Shown: in pieces, positions 1 to 12,822 of the stretch
Position numbering within the stretch: position 1 is the stretch's first letter
How the letters are laid out: every line of letters begins with the position of its first letter
Source of the DNA: Callipepla californica brunnescens
Taxonomy: Eukaryota; Chordata; Aves; Galliformes; Odontophoridae
Assembly: GCA_023055505.1 (NCBI GenBank)
Contig: JALIRH010000007.1
Location: 18,655,152-18,719,151 of the forward strand
Direction of reading: 5' to 3'
DNA: 64,000 nucleotides
Notes under the pieces: model-generated
Seen by the model: the letters and a program-made list of their open reading frames with translations, nothing else
Databases searched by the model: none
What the model was told of the DNA's origin: nothing
Made by a program: the position numbers and the translations under genes

Positions 1-1797
1 GAAGACCTAGCAAACTCACAGCAAAGAAGCCACGCCAGTGCCAGCTCCCATGGTGGTTACAGTCAGCTTTGTTCCCCAGCATCATTTTTGAGTAACACAC
101 ACACAGAAGTGTCCAACACCAAAGAGTTTTTACCAATCTGGACTTTGCAATTCCAATAATGTGTGGTAGTGAAATTGAACTGCTTGGTTTTAGCTTGAGC
201 GAATGAATAGCTTCGATAAGAAGTCTCAATTGAGTATTCCATGATTACAGCAGCTCGGTGACCATTTTGAACAGAAAATAAGAACAGAATATTTGTAATA
301 TCCTGAAAAGGTTCCTGGTTTATCGGGACAGAACGTGGGGCAAAAAAAAAAAAAAAAAAGGTTATATTGGGTTAAAATAAAAAATACGGAAGGTACCTCT
401 GTTGTTATTCATAACTGTTGTACTCAAACCTGAATCAGGCCCCTCCTGCCTGCCCTGAGACAATAACACCGGGGCTGACCCCTGTGAGCAGGCAGGCGCA
501 CCAGCCCCCAGCCCTGATGCTGCCGCTGCTTGTTCTGCGCCTCTCCCCCATCGTGCATCCTCCCGCTCGCTAGGCTCATCTGCCGCCGTTGGATTTACCA
601 CAGTACGTATGCCTGGAGCAGCTCGTGCCCCTGTGGGTCGCACAGGAGCGGAGCTAAGCGCAGCTCTGCCTGCCGTAGGCCGTTGGTGCTGACGCACGGC
701 TTCCCCGCCGCCGGTTCCCGCGCCGTGCCCGGCCGCCAAGTGACGCAGCAGCTGTCGGAGTCGGGCGCGATGCTGCGGCTGCGAGGCGGTTTCCAGTAAG
801 GGGGGGTGGTAATTTCACAGAAGTAGCAGGACTTGGCGAAGGACCAAGTCGTGATTCTCTTTCGAGGGGAGAAAGGAGGGCTGTCTGTCAGAAGGAAGGC
901 CCTACAGGGGGGATCAGGTGGGACGCGGTCGGAAAGAACGGAGCCGGCAAATGGTGTGAGCTGACACGCAGCAGCAGCAGCAGGCCGCCGGCAGGGAGGC
1001 ACACCCAGACGGGATCCGAGACCTCCAGAACTCTGCTGGGTTTTGCACCGTCATTCCTCAAGGGGGAAAATGAGCAGAGCTTTGCTTTGAACATCAGCGG
1101 GCTTTGAAGTGCCACAGCCGGGAGGCTGAGACAGAACGATAACCGCATCCTGAAGTCCCCCATCTTCCATCAGTGGGGTTTGTGCTGTGCAACTGAAGCC
1201 TAACACAGAAGAATCTTTGAGAGAAGAAATTCTGTTGCAGCGGGTCCTTCCACTTTCTGGAAGCTTTTGGGAAGCAGAGAAACAACACTGCTTCGTGCTT
1301 CTGACTGAGATGAAATCCTCAGTTTAGATACGAGTTCTTCATGCTTCATTCACGCTAACCTATGTCAGAGTTTATGGAATACATTTTCTTTTCGTTTGTG
1401 GTGTTCTCTGTGGAGATGCAAAATGCTGAATTGGGGTTTACTGAATATGTTTCAACAAAACCTTCTCTAATTTAGAATAATTTAGAGTATCAGTTGAGCG
1501 TAACTTGCTATTTTCATCCCAGATTGAATGATATCAAAGTAGATAAAATCTTATAGTAAAATAACTTAATACGTTTAAGACAAAATCTAGGGCAACTGGA
1601 TGTTCCCATTAGTAAATCTTTACCCCTTTAACTTGATTAGATGGTAATGCAATGCGGAATACAAAACACCCAATGTATGTAATCAGGCTGCGTGAGTCCC
1701 TGGGGACTGCATGTTGTCAGAAACCATCAAAATTCAAAACAGACACAGAAATAAAAGTGCAGATAAGGGCAATGTAAAAGCAACCCTGCTAAGCTTA

Positions 1798-1852
1798 AAA
1801 AAAAAAAAAAAAAAGGAAAGAAAAAAAAAGAAGGAAGGAAAGAAAATCTGCC
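1798..1852 (+). repeat. A-rich run
   Basis: An uninterrupted stretch of 17 As followed by GGAAAG/AAGGAAGG-type units in the DST intron. Confidence 0.8.
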
Positions 1853-2036
1853 AAAGGAGACTTAGCTCTGTTAAATAAAGTATTTTTTTCCTCTGGTTCT
1901 GTGCCAGTCATTTAAGAGGACATCCATACTTGAAAGTGCCTTCATTAACAGGATGTGCAAATCTAAGAGCAGAGTTTCTTTGGCTTTTTATATAATGTTA
2001 TACAGCATGCAGCTAGAAGGCAAATAGTCTAAATAT

Positions 2037-2637
2037 AAAGCCTTTGACACTGTGCCCCACGACATCCTCATAGAGAAGCTGGCTCCCTGCAGTTTGGATG
2101 GACATATGCTCCACTGGCTGGACAGCTGGGCACAAGTGGTGTCTCCCAGAAAGGACATGGAGGTGCTGGTGCAGGTCCAAAGGAGGGCAACAAGGCTTGT
2201 GAAGGACCTGAAGAATATACCCTGTGAGGAGGGACTGAAGGAACTGGGACTGTTTAGTCTGGGGAACAGGAGGCTGAGGAGAGACCTCATTGCTCTCTTT
2301 CAAATACCTGAAAGGTAATTTGCAGTCAGAGCAGGGCTGGTCACTTCTCACTGGTGACAGGACAAGGGGAAATGGCCTTAAGTTGCTCCAGGGAAGGTTT
2401 GGCTTGGATTTAAGAAATACTTCTTTACAGAAAGGGTTGTTAAGCACTGGAATAGGCTCCCCAGGGAGGTGGCTGAGTCACCATCCCTGAATGTGTTTAA
2501 AATCCATCTGGATGTGGTGCTCAAGGGACATGATTTAGCAGTGGGTTGTTAGAGTTAGGGCAGTATGGTTAGGCTGTGGTTGGACTTGATGATCTTGAAA
2601 GTCTTTTCCAACCTGAGCAATTCTATGATTCTATGAA
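2037..2637 (+). mobile_element. CR1 LINE fragment
   Basis: It starts with [19 protein letters not shown] coding (reverse-transcriptase motif region), jumps by an internal deletion near 2135-2160 to the ORF2 C-terminus ([20 protein letters not shown]), and ends with the CR1 3' signature TTCTATGATTCTATGA. Confidence 0.95.
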
Positions 2638-3957
2638 ACAAATATCAAGGATCTGCTTCTACATTAAACACCTTTGTGAACAGTTTGGGTTCTCATGAAG
2701 ACTAATTATTACCTTGTAAGAATAGTTTACATTGTATACCTGTCCTTCTAATGGCAAGAGAAGATAGAAATAAGCATTCATTGTTAACTTCTGGATGAGA
2801 CACGAAACAGTGCAGCATTTGTACCACTTCAAGCACTTACTGGTCTGAAGTGGTACTATCCGTAACTTAAAATAGATTAGTGAATGTTACACCACAGAGT
2901 TTTTCTTTCATGTACATCAGGAAAAAGGTGATCTCTTTCAGGAGCGATAAGTTGAGAGATGATCCACATTTGTAATTCCCTGTTAACTGTGAGATGAGCT
3001 GAGGGATCAGATACTGTCAAGAAAATTTCCATAGGTCTCAGCCATTCCTACCAATGGCAATGGGCTAAGAGAAAAATAAAGGGGAAAAGTTCCCTGGAGT
3101 TTAAAGTATATTGCTATGCAAGGAACACCTATTTGTAGATTTTATTTTTCTTTCTTTTTCAAAGGAATAGATTGGAAAGCAGGGCATACTTCATTCTGCA
3201 TAAGCAAGACCTGGACATGAGCAGGGCCAAATTCATTCAGGTTAAAGCAGCCACGTTGTGCCAAAGCCACCAGTTCTCCTAATACTTTGCTTAGTAAAAC
3301 TGTACTGATGAAGGCGTGAATACGTTCCATATTTAATCCATTCCTCTATTTCTCATCCACTTCTCTTTTCAGTTTTCCAATATGAATCGCAGGACTTAAC
3401 CCTGAAAGAATGTACCTATACTTGTAGAAGACAGGAAGCTACTAAAAATTTCTCAGAAGGGAAAATAATAATAATTTGAGTTTGGAGCATCTGCGAAGCT
3501 AACAGTACACAAAGTATTTTAGTCTAGCTTTATACTAAATCCGTCAACAAGTGTTATTTCAAAATCACTGTTTTTGTGGTTATTAATATGAGAGGTACCT
3601 AAAAGGTCACAATTTCATGGCCCCAACGTTCACAGTCTCATGTGAGTTATTTTTTGTTGAAGAAATGCATGTACCTCAGCTGACTGCTGTATACAGCTGA
3701 TGCAAAAACATTCCTTAACTAAGACAAAAAATAACAATTTTTAATCACAACTCTCTTGCATTTACTTAGATCCTCCTCATCTGCTAGACACCAAAGAGAA
3801 TAACATGACAGATAAACTTAAGGTTTGAGGAGGGCACAGATAGTCTTATCTGCTTATTGAGACCACAAGGCAATCATGCAGCAGAGGAAGAATCTGGAAT
3901 AAGAACTCATTTCACTTCAGACGCCTTTCTCAGCCTTCTAAACTTCTCATTGTCGTT

Positions 3958-3980
3958 TATATATATATATATATATATAT
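3958..3980. repeat. (TA)n microsatellite
   Basis: A run of 23 alternating T and A bases in the DST intron. Confidence 0.95.
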
Positions 3981-6900
3981 GCTTTAATGAAGAATAAATT
4001 ACTCAGACAGAAAATCTTTATCAGACCATGAAAACACTCTGGATTAAAAAACAAACAAACCAAAAAAAAGCAAACTGAAGTATAAAATGAGGCTTCAGAA
4101 TCTCTGATGAGCACTGACTGCTTTGAAAAGAAAAATAAAATAAAAGGAGGATTTAGAAGAAAATCTTGTATACAATGGAAATCTAAAATTGTGGTATTGA
4201 TATCGTGGTGTTAGTAACAAATGCTAGCATTCCTGGCTGATACTCTACCCTCCTTTTATATTGTTCTTTTCAAGCTATTTCAATCCAATGCTGTAAAACA
4301 AAGTTTCAGAACTCAGCCAATTGATGTTTAACCATTTGAAAATATAAGCTCTTATAATTACACAGCACTAGTAATACTGAGAGGAATTAAGTTACCAAAT
4401 TGTTTTCAGTTATAAAATCCATTTTCAGTTCTTTTATGGTTGAAAATATTCCCTGCTCAAAGCTGAGTTTTCCTGAAAATGTGGAGACAAAGGCTGACTC
4501 AGAGAGCAAGACTGAGGAAAATATCCAGCAGTTCTCTGTCAACACTAAGAATTAAAAGAAAAAAATGAGAGGACCTTAGGCTTTGGAACAGCTATTTCAA
4601 ATCAAGCTAGACACAGGGCTTTTGTCATCTTTGTTAAAAGTTTGTCAACATTTGCCAGTGATAAGTCTTTGAAATATAAATATCATGTGCTATCCCTGGT
4701 GCTGGGGAGTATAAAGTAAATCTCTTAGAAGTGTGGTTTTGATCTTTCTGCTCTGGCTAGGAAGCTGCTGCAGAACCTACCGTTCTCTTGATTAGAAGTA
4801 ATTTTCCTCTACTGGCACCTGAAATTTACACCTGGTTTTAGTTTTTGCAACAAGAGTTCATTTGCTTAAATACTCCTCTTGCTTATCTGATGCAACAGCC
4901 TGCATTATATTTGCCCTTGGCACTTTTCACTTCTGAGCATGTCAACTTCTTGGGGACTGGAGTCGACCACCTCTAGAGGTCCCTTCAGTGTGATTTTTCC
5001 ACACTTTTTGTTTGTTTTTTTTTTTCAAACAGGGCCACATTTGAACTTGCAGCTAAATCCTCTGTAGGTTGGCACTCACAAACCAAAGAATGTGCCCCAC
5101 AGACTGAACACACAAATCCCGTCCTCGCAGCTCTTACCTCCCACCTCAGGACACCTATCATCCCCACTGAGGAGCCCGACGGGATACTTCCAGCATGGAG
5201 ATATGCAGACAAAGCTGATCTGTCCACCTGATAGTTGCCTGCCTCACCTGCAGGCTGATGGCAATGTGGGCAAAAAGCATGGAGAGCAAGGGCGGGCAGG
5301 CACCACACCTGACGGGCAGGAGACTGTTTCTTACATGCTCCTGGTGATTTGCTTGGCCGTGCTTAGCCAGCGAGGGGAAGAAGCCATATGATCTGAATGC
5401 AGAGAGAACAAACACCGGAACCAGCATGCTGGAGGAAAGGGCAGGAGAAATACATGGGGACTGACAGCCCAAGGGACAGACGCTGAACTGGCTGAGTCTG
5501 GAAATACAGTCTTGGGGGCTGGAGCTGAAGAGAAAAATTATTTGAGGGTTCAACAGCCTGCATAAAGACTTAAGGAGAAACGGAGCTACAAGACAAGCTA
5601 GAACAAGGGACTGTCTGTGTTGGAAAGTGGAACAGGAGAGAACGGATCTGATGTGCTGGTGTGAAATGGGTAGTGCCTCAGCAAAAGGCTGTGGATGAGA
5701 TTACCTGATGAACAAGGCAGGCAGGAACTGAGGAGACGGTCTCCAGGAAGAGAGACAAACAAGACCCAAGGAAGGGAACAAGGGGGCCTCGGGGAGATGC
5801 AGAAATCAAAGAGCTGGTTAGACAAGTACCTCTGAGGTGGCTGAGCCTGGGGCTGGCTGCGAAAGGGGCTGAGAGACAGGAATGACACAAGGACCAACAG
5901 AATGAGAGGAGAAGGGCTGGGTCAGCAGAGGAGCAAGCAGTGGGAAGCAGGGCTGAGCAGGCAGGAGAAAGGAGCCACTGGACAGGCAGGCCAGGAGCAG
6001 GCTACAGGGTACTGGGCAGAAAATTGAAGCTTGGGAAGAATGTGCACGAAAAAGCACATTCCCCTGGGGGAGGCCTGTAGGAAACTGTAGGGAGTTCCAC
6101 CAGCAGCAAAACTCTGAGAGTTCCTCTATAAAATTAACTCTTCCCCTGTAGTATATATTCTCATGGAAGAATAGAAATAATACTGTCAAGTCTCTGAGTT
6201 TCAATAGCAGAAATGTCTGTGGCATAGTTCAAGTGACAAAGCCAGCAGATGACTAACACAACTGGGCTTTCTTTCTTAACAGGAGGATCTTAAACACCAA
6301 GTTCCTGCTAAAGCACTGTTCTTAAGGTTGCAAAATCAAGCAGTAAGATGTTAATAAATCCCTCAGCGTGCAATCTGAATTCAGCCTTCTTATTTCCACA
6401 TCATGGCACAACAACCTGGTCATATGCTATTACGTCCACAGTCTGTAGCCCCTGTTTAGTGCAAGCAATGGGTGATATTCGCTCCATGAACAGTTGCTCA
6501 ATATTTGGTTTTGCCATACTCTGCCAGAACTTTTTTCATGCTACTGAAATACTGATGTGAAGAAAAAAATGATTTCATAGACTGTTTTGTGGTGCTCTTC
6601 ACTACAGTTGCATCTGACTGCTCCACAATTAATAATGATCCTCTGCATTACACAGGGCACAAACTGAACCAAGAGGTCAATTTGGATACCTGGGGTCAAA
6701 TAAGGGCCAGGGATCTCATTTTTAAGAGTTAATAGAATTAAGTACTGGTAATACTCAGAGCCTGGATGTGTGGAGTTCTGTGGTGAGTGGGAGTTTGAGA
6801 ACTTTAATAAACCTGACTACATGCTGTAAGTCAGGCACTTAGAAAATGGAGGATATAAAGTGTTTTAAGCCTGTTGTTCAGCAAGTTCACAGTGACCTTG

Positions 6901-9900
6901 TGCCCGTCATTTTTCAAGGCAGCACTCACTGCTTTTTATAGAAATAAAAGATCCTTTCTCTTCTTGCAATCTCCGTTTTATTCATTTACACACTCTGCAA
7001 CTTCTGCAGTAAGACTCCCACAGATAAAAGCCATCTCAAGAGCACTTCCATCCTACAGTGCATGTACGGAGTATGTCTTGGAGTAAAAGAGTATGCCATC
7101 ATATATTTGCAGTCTATATGGCAATGCAGATGCACAGTTAACTAAAGTAAAGCTGCATGTGTAACATTAATTCCAGCATTCCCTAACATTTCACCACCTG
7201 CATTACCAATCATTCTCTTAACGTAACACCCAGGTGCAATGCTATATATAAATACTAATGGATAGTGGAGTCCCTTGCTATATAAAGATGTACTGTTTAT
7301 GTTCTACAGTAGGATGTTATACAATACAACTCTGAAGACTGACTCCTGAGGAAGAGGAAACATCTGCATTTAGGGTATAATTACGAGGCATCTGAGAGAC
7401 AATTACTGGTCATTTTAAGTTGTGCAAACAACACCGTTGTGACAAAATCATAGCTGATTAATGATGTTTTAACCTGCCTTCTACTACTGTACAAAAAATA
7501 GCTAGAAAAACAATAATCATTTTAAATCTGAAATCTTAGCACTTTATTGTTGTCTTTTAAATGAAAAACCTTTTAAAGATTGTAACAGCATCACCTCTAT
7601 GACCTACAAGTAAGAAACCTTTAAGAAATCCCTTCAAAATCCTAAACTACCTAGGAGCTGGACAAAAGGAACGGAAGAAACAGGCAACTGCTAGCATGCA
7701 ATAGATGAGCTGCAGGGTGGAGAGGAAAAAGCAGCCAAAAGGAAGTCAGGAGCAAGCAACAAGGGAGGAGGTCACAGCAACTAACAGAACAGTGGGAAGG
7801 AGACTTTGTGCAAAACTGCTTCACGAGAATTTATGAGTGGATTCATCTGCAGGAAGAAAATCAGTGAAACACAGAAGTCCAAGAAATATCAAGAAAGTCT
7901 CTTGGTAGGCACGTGTCTGTTTGGAAAGGGAGACCTTTAAGGTCAACCTAATGTCCACTGAAGGCTCTCCGTTCACTTTGAAGATGACATATGCAACTTA
8001 CACACTTAGAATAGGCACCTACAGATATTTTTCAAGACGTTCAGATGACTGGATGCTTAAATCTTGTTAAAATCTTTACAACCTAATCACCTATTAAACC
8101 CTCTCCAGTGCTTCTCAAAATTGACATCATTATTCTTTAGATACTGAAGCAAAAACTACAGTATCCTTTTTTATGTTCATTCACATGTTCTTGGTGTCTA
8201 CTTGTTCCTTGCATTTCGTCACTGTGGTTACACTCATCCTGAGAGATTATGTGTGCTTTGTGTGCCCAAAGATTTGTCACACATTCTGAAAGCACTAATA
8301 GAATGTTAAAAAACCGCTGAAGATGAAAGAAGATATGGTTGTGCTTTGCCATACTTGCTTCTAAGTGTGATTCACAAGAGACGCAATCCAACCCAAGCAG
8401 ATGTCTCCATAAGAAAGCAACGAATGTAATCTGTAGATTAAATAACTAGTAGTTGGAATTAACCAAGTCTTCTGCAGGGTGATGAGTGATTTTGGTATGA
8501 TGTCTGAATTGGGTCACTGAAAATACCAAGTAAAGTATGTCTTGATATTGGAAAACCAGTAAATAGCATCAGATTAAGAATAAATGGAAACTAGCAATAG
8601 CAAAATCAAATTAAATTACATAATGAGATAAAAAAAAAAAAATCTAAAAAGCCCTTCAGAACAATTTCACTCACAGGAAATATATAATTTCAAGTAACCC
8701 AAGTGTCAGCTAATACTTAGACTTCTATGACTGATCTGGTATCAAACATTTTAAAAACCTCATGTTTTTCTTAGAGAATTGTAATACTGCTGTTTTGTTC
8801 CCCTCATAAATCTTAATGTTTAAATCCCTAAAAGCAAAAACCAGGATAGCTGAATAAGATTGGATGGGGGCAGTTCACAGCCTTAGATGCATTATAAACT
8901 GATTAACTTTGCTTTCAAGTCTGCGTCATCAGACTCTTTACAGTGTAAGCCTCACCTCAGTCACGGGAGTCTCAGTGGAGCCAAATGAGGCTGCTTACAT
9001 CAGTAGACTTTTAACACATGCACCTGAAAGTAAAGGAACAAAGCTTACCTATGCCTCAGACTCTGCAGTCTCATGTGCCACTTGCCGTGATCCTGCCATG
9101 ACAAATGCAAGTCTAAATTTTGAAACATTTTATCATCTTAAATAACATGGATGCTTGAATGAATCAGGTAATTTAGAAGCCCTTCAAATGGTTTAACTAT
9201 GGAGATATCAGAAGATGCTGCTTAGAGAGCACCTCTTTTCAGCTATGTGTTTAAACACACAGGATGAGTTAGAATTGGCAGAACTGTATGCCTGACTCCA
9301 CAGCACAGTAGCTAGGCACCACTATGCTAACTCAAGATTATCTGTTGGGTCCGGGCCACCACAGACAATAATTTACAGAGTGCACAATATTATGCTGATG
9401 TTTCACTGCAGGAAGATGAATAAAGCCAGGTGTTAAAGGGTATTAAATCTTTCTTGTAAAGATCAGTATTAGGCCAAAGTGTAGGAAGGTATTAAAAAAA
9501 TTAGAAGAAACAAATGTTCTATTCCTGCAAACGTCTGCTCACGAATATTTTCAGAGAGAAAACTGTATTCAGGAAGATTATTCCCATACATACAATTACA
9601 CCTAATTTAGTTATGACAGGATACTCAAAAGATCTCCGTTTCCAACAAAGAAAGTGAGAAATAAGCCAAGCAAATTGAGATAATTTTGATCAAGTCAGGA
9701 AACTGCAAAAACTAGATTTACATGTAATAATGTCAACTAAATACTAAATAAAGATGATCTAAAGCAGCACGAAACCTAGCATTTAAACATCCAACTAAAG
9801 TTTTGAAGAAATATCAGAAAAGTGATTACATGTATATCTTAGCAGAGCAGCAGCACAGGCTGACATAACTCTAGGGCTGATTAAGCAAAAATTTCCTGGA

Positions 9901-11017
9901 GCGTAGATGTTCTCCACAAGGCTGTTCTGTAATTGCTTTGGAAATACCTCTTATCAGAATACAGGAACAATGACAAAAGACAGAATTAGACAAAAAGCAA
10001 CAAAAATAATCATAAAGATAAATGTTTTATGAGCAGAAATTATGTCTTCTGATTAGCAGACATCACACATCAATTTTTCAAGCAATGACTAAGCAGGATA
10101 TGGCCAGAACTGCCTACAAATAGCTCCATGGTGAAAGCACTGAGACAACAGATGATTTATTCAGAGAGTCTCAAGTGAGCAGAGCTAGGAATAACAGGAA
10201 AAAATAATGGAAAATGATGGAGAATTATGCAGACTACCAAGCATTTCTGGCACTAAGTCATGTAAAATTGCACGAAGGTGAGGGCCAAAGTATCGTATTC
10301 GAGATGTGTCAAGATTAAGTGGAACAAAGCTGCACTGAACTGAACAATGGATGACTTTGTGATTCTGAGGAACTTTACAATGCTTCAGTGATTTGTCATG
10401 GCATGAACCTTACTCACACTGTCACCATGACATCAATAATGCATTGAGAATAACCTAGAACGTCCATAAGGAATGAAATTGATGACTTACGTTTTCTGGA
10501 TTGTAGCGTAATAACAATTGATATATTCTTTTCTGTATAATGTGAGTTCATCAAGGCTTTCAAACAAAAGACTATCAGAAGAAATATATAACACTGCATA
10601 GGAGATATGTGCCAAAAGCTATTTCAAAATACTGACACATTGGTGACAGCTTTGAGTTTTCTCTAAGCCTGGGATTTATTATTGTTTCAGTGGTAAGTCT
10701 TGTCAAACACAGCAGATCCATGAAATGACATGAAACTGAAGTTACACAGTAACTCTGCAGGTTTTTTGTTCTTTCACTTATTTATTTTTGCTGGTCCTGA
10801 AGTCTCTGACATGTTTCTGACTTAGGGGAAAAACAGAGCTTTGTTAGCTTCACTAAAGCCTATTTTGCTGCTTACATCATTCCCACAGTTTTAGTTCTTT
10901 AATTCAGCACCACCTGTTGCTTTTTTTTTTTTTCCTTCATGATGATAACCAGTATCAGTGGCTAATAGCCTCAGCAATTACAGGTGAGCCTACTTTCAGC
11001 ACAGGCATTCCAGAGAA

Positions 11018-11540
11018 GAAAATGAGACCACATCTTAAGTATTGTATTCAGGTTTTGGCCCCTTGCTACAGGAAAGACATTGAGGCCCTGCCAAAAAAAA
11101 GGGCAATGAAGCTGTAAAGGATCTGGAGTACAAGTCTTATGGGGAATGGCTGAGGGAACTGGGGTTGTTCAGTGTGGAGAAGAGGAGGCTGAGGGGAGAC
11201 CTTATAGCTCTCTACGATTGCCTGAAAGGAGGTTGCAGTGGGGGGGGGGGGGGTAGGGGGGGGCAGCCTTTTTTCCCAGGAGATAAGTGATAGAACAAGA
11301 GATAATGGCCTCAAATTGTGCCAGGGGATGTTGAGGTTTGATATTAGGAAGAACTTATCCTCAGAAAGATCAGTGAGGTATTGGAACATGCTGCCCAGGG
11401 AGGTGGTGGAGTCACCATCGAAGATCAAGAGAAGTGTAGATGTAGAACTGAGGGACGTGGTTTAGTGGGCATAGTGGTGATGGATTGATGGTTGGACAAG
11501 ATGATCTTAGTGGTCTTTTCCAACCTTTACAATTCTTTGA
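11018..11540 (+). mobile_element. CR1 LINE 3' fragment with a G-run insertion
   Basis: It reads as the CR1 ORF2 C-terminal region ([19 protein letters not shown], then a small deletion and out-of-phase continuation) down to the 3' end 'GGTCTTTTCCAACCTTTACAATTCT'. The G-run at 11240-11263 breaks the element. Confidence 0.93.
11240..11263 (+). repeat. G-run (G14-TA-G8)
   Basis: Fourteen Gs, TA, then eight Gs lie inside a CR1. This is a potential G-quadruplex and a likely sequencing or length-variation hot spot. Confidence 0.85.
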
Positions 11541-12633
11541 AAATTAAGAACAAACAAATAAGAAAGGGAATTCAAAAAACCATGGCTGGAATGGAAAATA
11601 ATAGAGGAGGTGGAAGAGGGGAAAGAGAACAGAGTGGGTAGGGATGAGAAGTAAGTAATAAGTGAAAGCAGAGAAACTAAATGTGTTGGCTAATAGGTAA
11701 AAAATGTGGCAGGTGTTGGCAACTTTGGCATTCTTTTCTGTGCAGAAATTTCTTGCTCTCAGGCAATACACTTCCACCAAAGAATGCTGTCTCTCAAATC
11801 AGCTTCAGAGCTTCCTGGTAAATCCTGGTGGTCCACTAATATAAATCCTGGAAGGTTCAGTTAGGCTGGAGCAACCTTGAGACAATCTTTAATGGGGTAG
11901 GCTCAACGGTTACCTTTTTCATAATACAGTCTTAATGGAAGTAGTTCATGCCCCTTAGCATGCAGATAGGTTAGTCACCAAATGCATCAAAAAGGTGAAT
12001 TCTTAGTAAAAAGAGAAATGCATTGTATCTGCAGGAAGCATTTAAACACATTCACATTAGGAATGGTATGAACGCTTCAATGAATTGTCATATTTCCTCC
12101 CTAGAAGTAGGATATTAAAATTAAAAGAACTATGTATCAATCAAGCTGAAGAGCAATAAGATTTGATGCAAATTTTGATAAGCAGAAATACTGTAAATAC
12201 TGTATAAAGCAGAAGAGACCTCAAAGAATGTGTGCAGTAATGAGGTTTAATATAAATTTGTCCCCGTACATAGATTCTCTGATAAATCTGAGTAAGGAAT
12301 TTCAATAATATCTGATTTCAATTTCAATTATATGCTGTAAAAATCTGTTATATAGTATCAACGTAAAGCTATCAAATGAGATATATGAATATTGACTGAA
12401 TATTAAAGAAAAATCAAAATTCAAACAACCCTCTTCAGAACTGTATTTTTTGGAATTATGAATCAGCATTAAGTGAAGTTTAACGCAGTTATATCTTGAG
12501 TCACTGAACATGAGAACTGAAAAGCTCTTTAAAATTGAGGAATAGAAAGCTGATGGCCTAAAAAACAGAATCATGTTACGTGCCTCCATAGTATACTTTC
12601 ATTGCCACTTATCCCTACGGGTAGAACACTTAC

Positions 12634-12822
12634 AGGTTTTCGAGTTGGAGTAACTTGAACAGAATGATAGAATTCTGGTTGCACTCGGCTGCTTTTCTTG
12701 ATTTTCCTTTTTCTTACAGAGGTTTCCTGCTCGCTTAGGTGGTGAGTTTCTACTAAGGGCTGTGTTTCCTCAAGGGGAGGTGCTACGCGTCTTCTGACGT
12801 GACGAGGACTTGATCTAAAGCC
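12634..12822 (-). CDS. DST: DST a2 coding exon 3: basic cytosolic linker
   Basis: This exon encodes 63 residues in phase 0 at both ends. On the minus strand the acceptor is CTGCAG before GGCTTTAGA and the donor is GTAAGT after AAACCT. The protein begins GFRSSPRHVRRRV, has an acidic/proline patch (PPLEETQPLVE), then SEQETSVRKRKIKKSSRVQP and EFYHSVQVTPTRKP. From memory this follows human GFRASPRHLRRRV and SEQETSVRKRRIKKSSRVQP closely. The human alanine run before LEE is replaced here by a shorter Pro-Pro. It is a basic, probably disordered linker between the membrane anchor and the actin-binding domain. No function beyond linking can be read from it. Confidence 0.95.

Larger units (their letters stand above)
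1..12633. other. DST intron sequence (minus-strand gene)
   Basis: No exon of a recognised gene was found here. It holds A-rich runs at 342-359 and about 1798-1852, a GC-rich patch at about 480-1030, a CR1 at 2037-2637, a (TA)n run at 3958-3980, a purine-rich stretch at about 5380-6010 and a CR1 at 11018-11540. A short CR1-like 3' remnant may lie near 4955-4990. The rest (2640-3950, 3981-5380, 6010-11018, 11540-12633) is ordinary AT-rich sequence in which I see nothing further. Confidence 0.7.
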
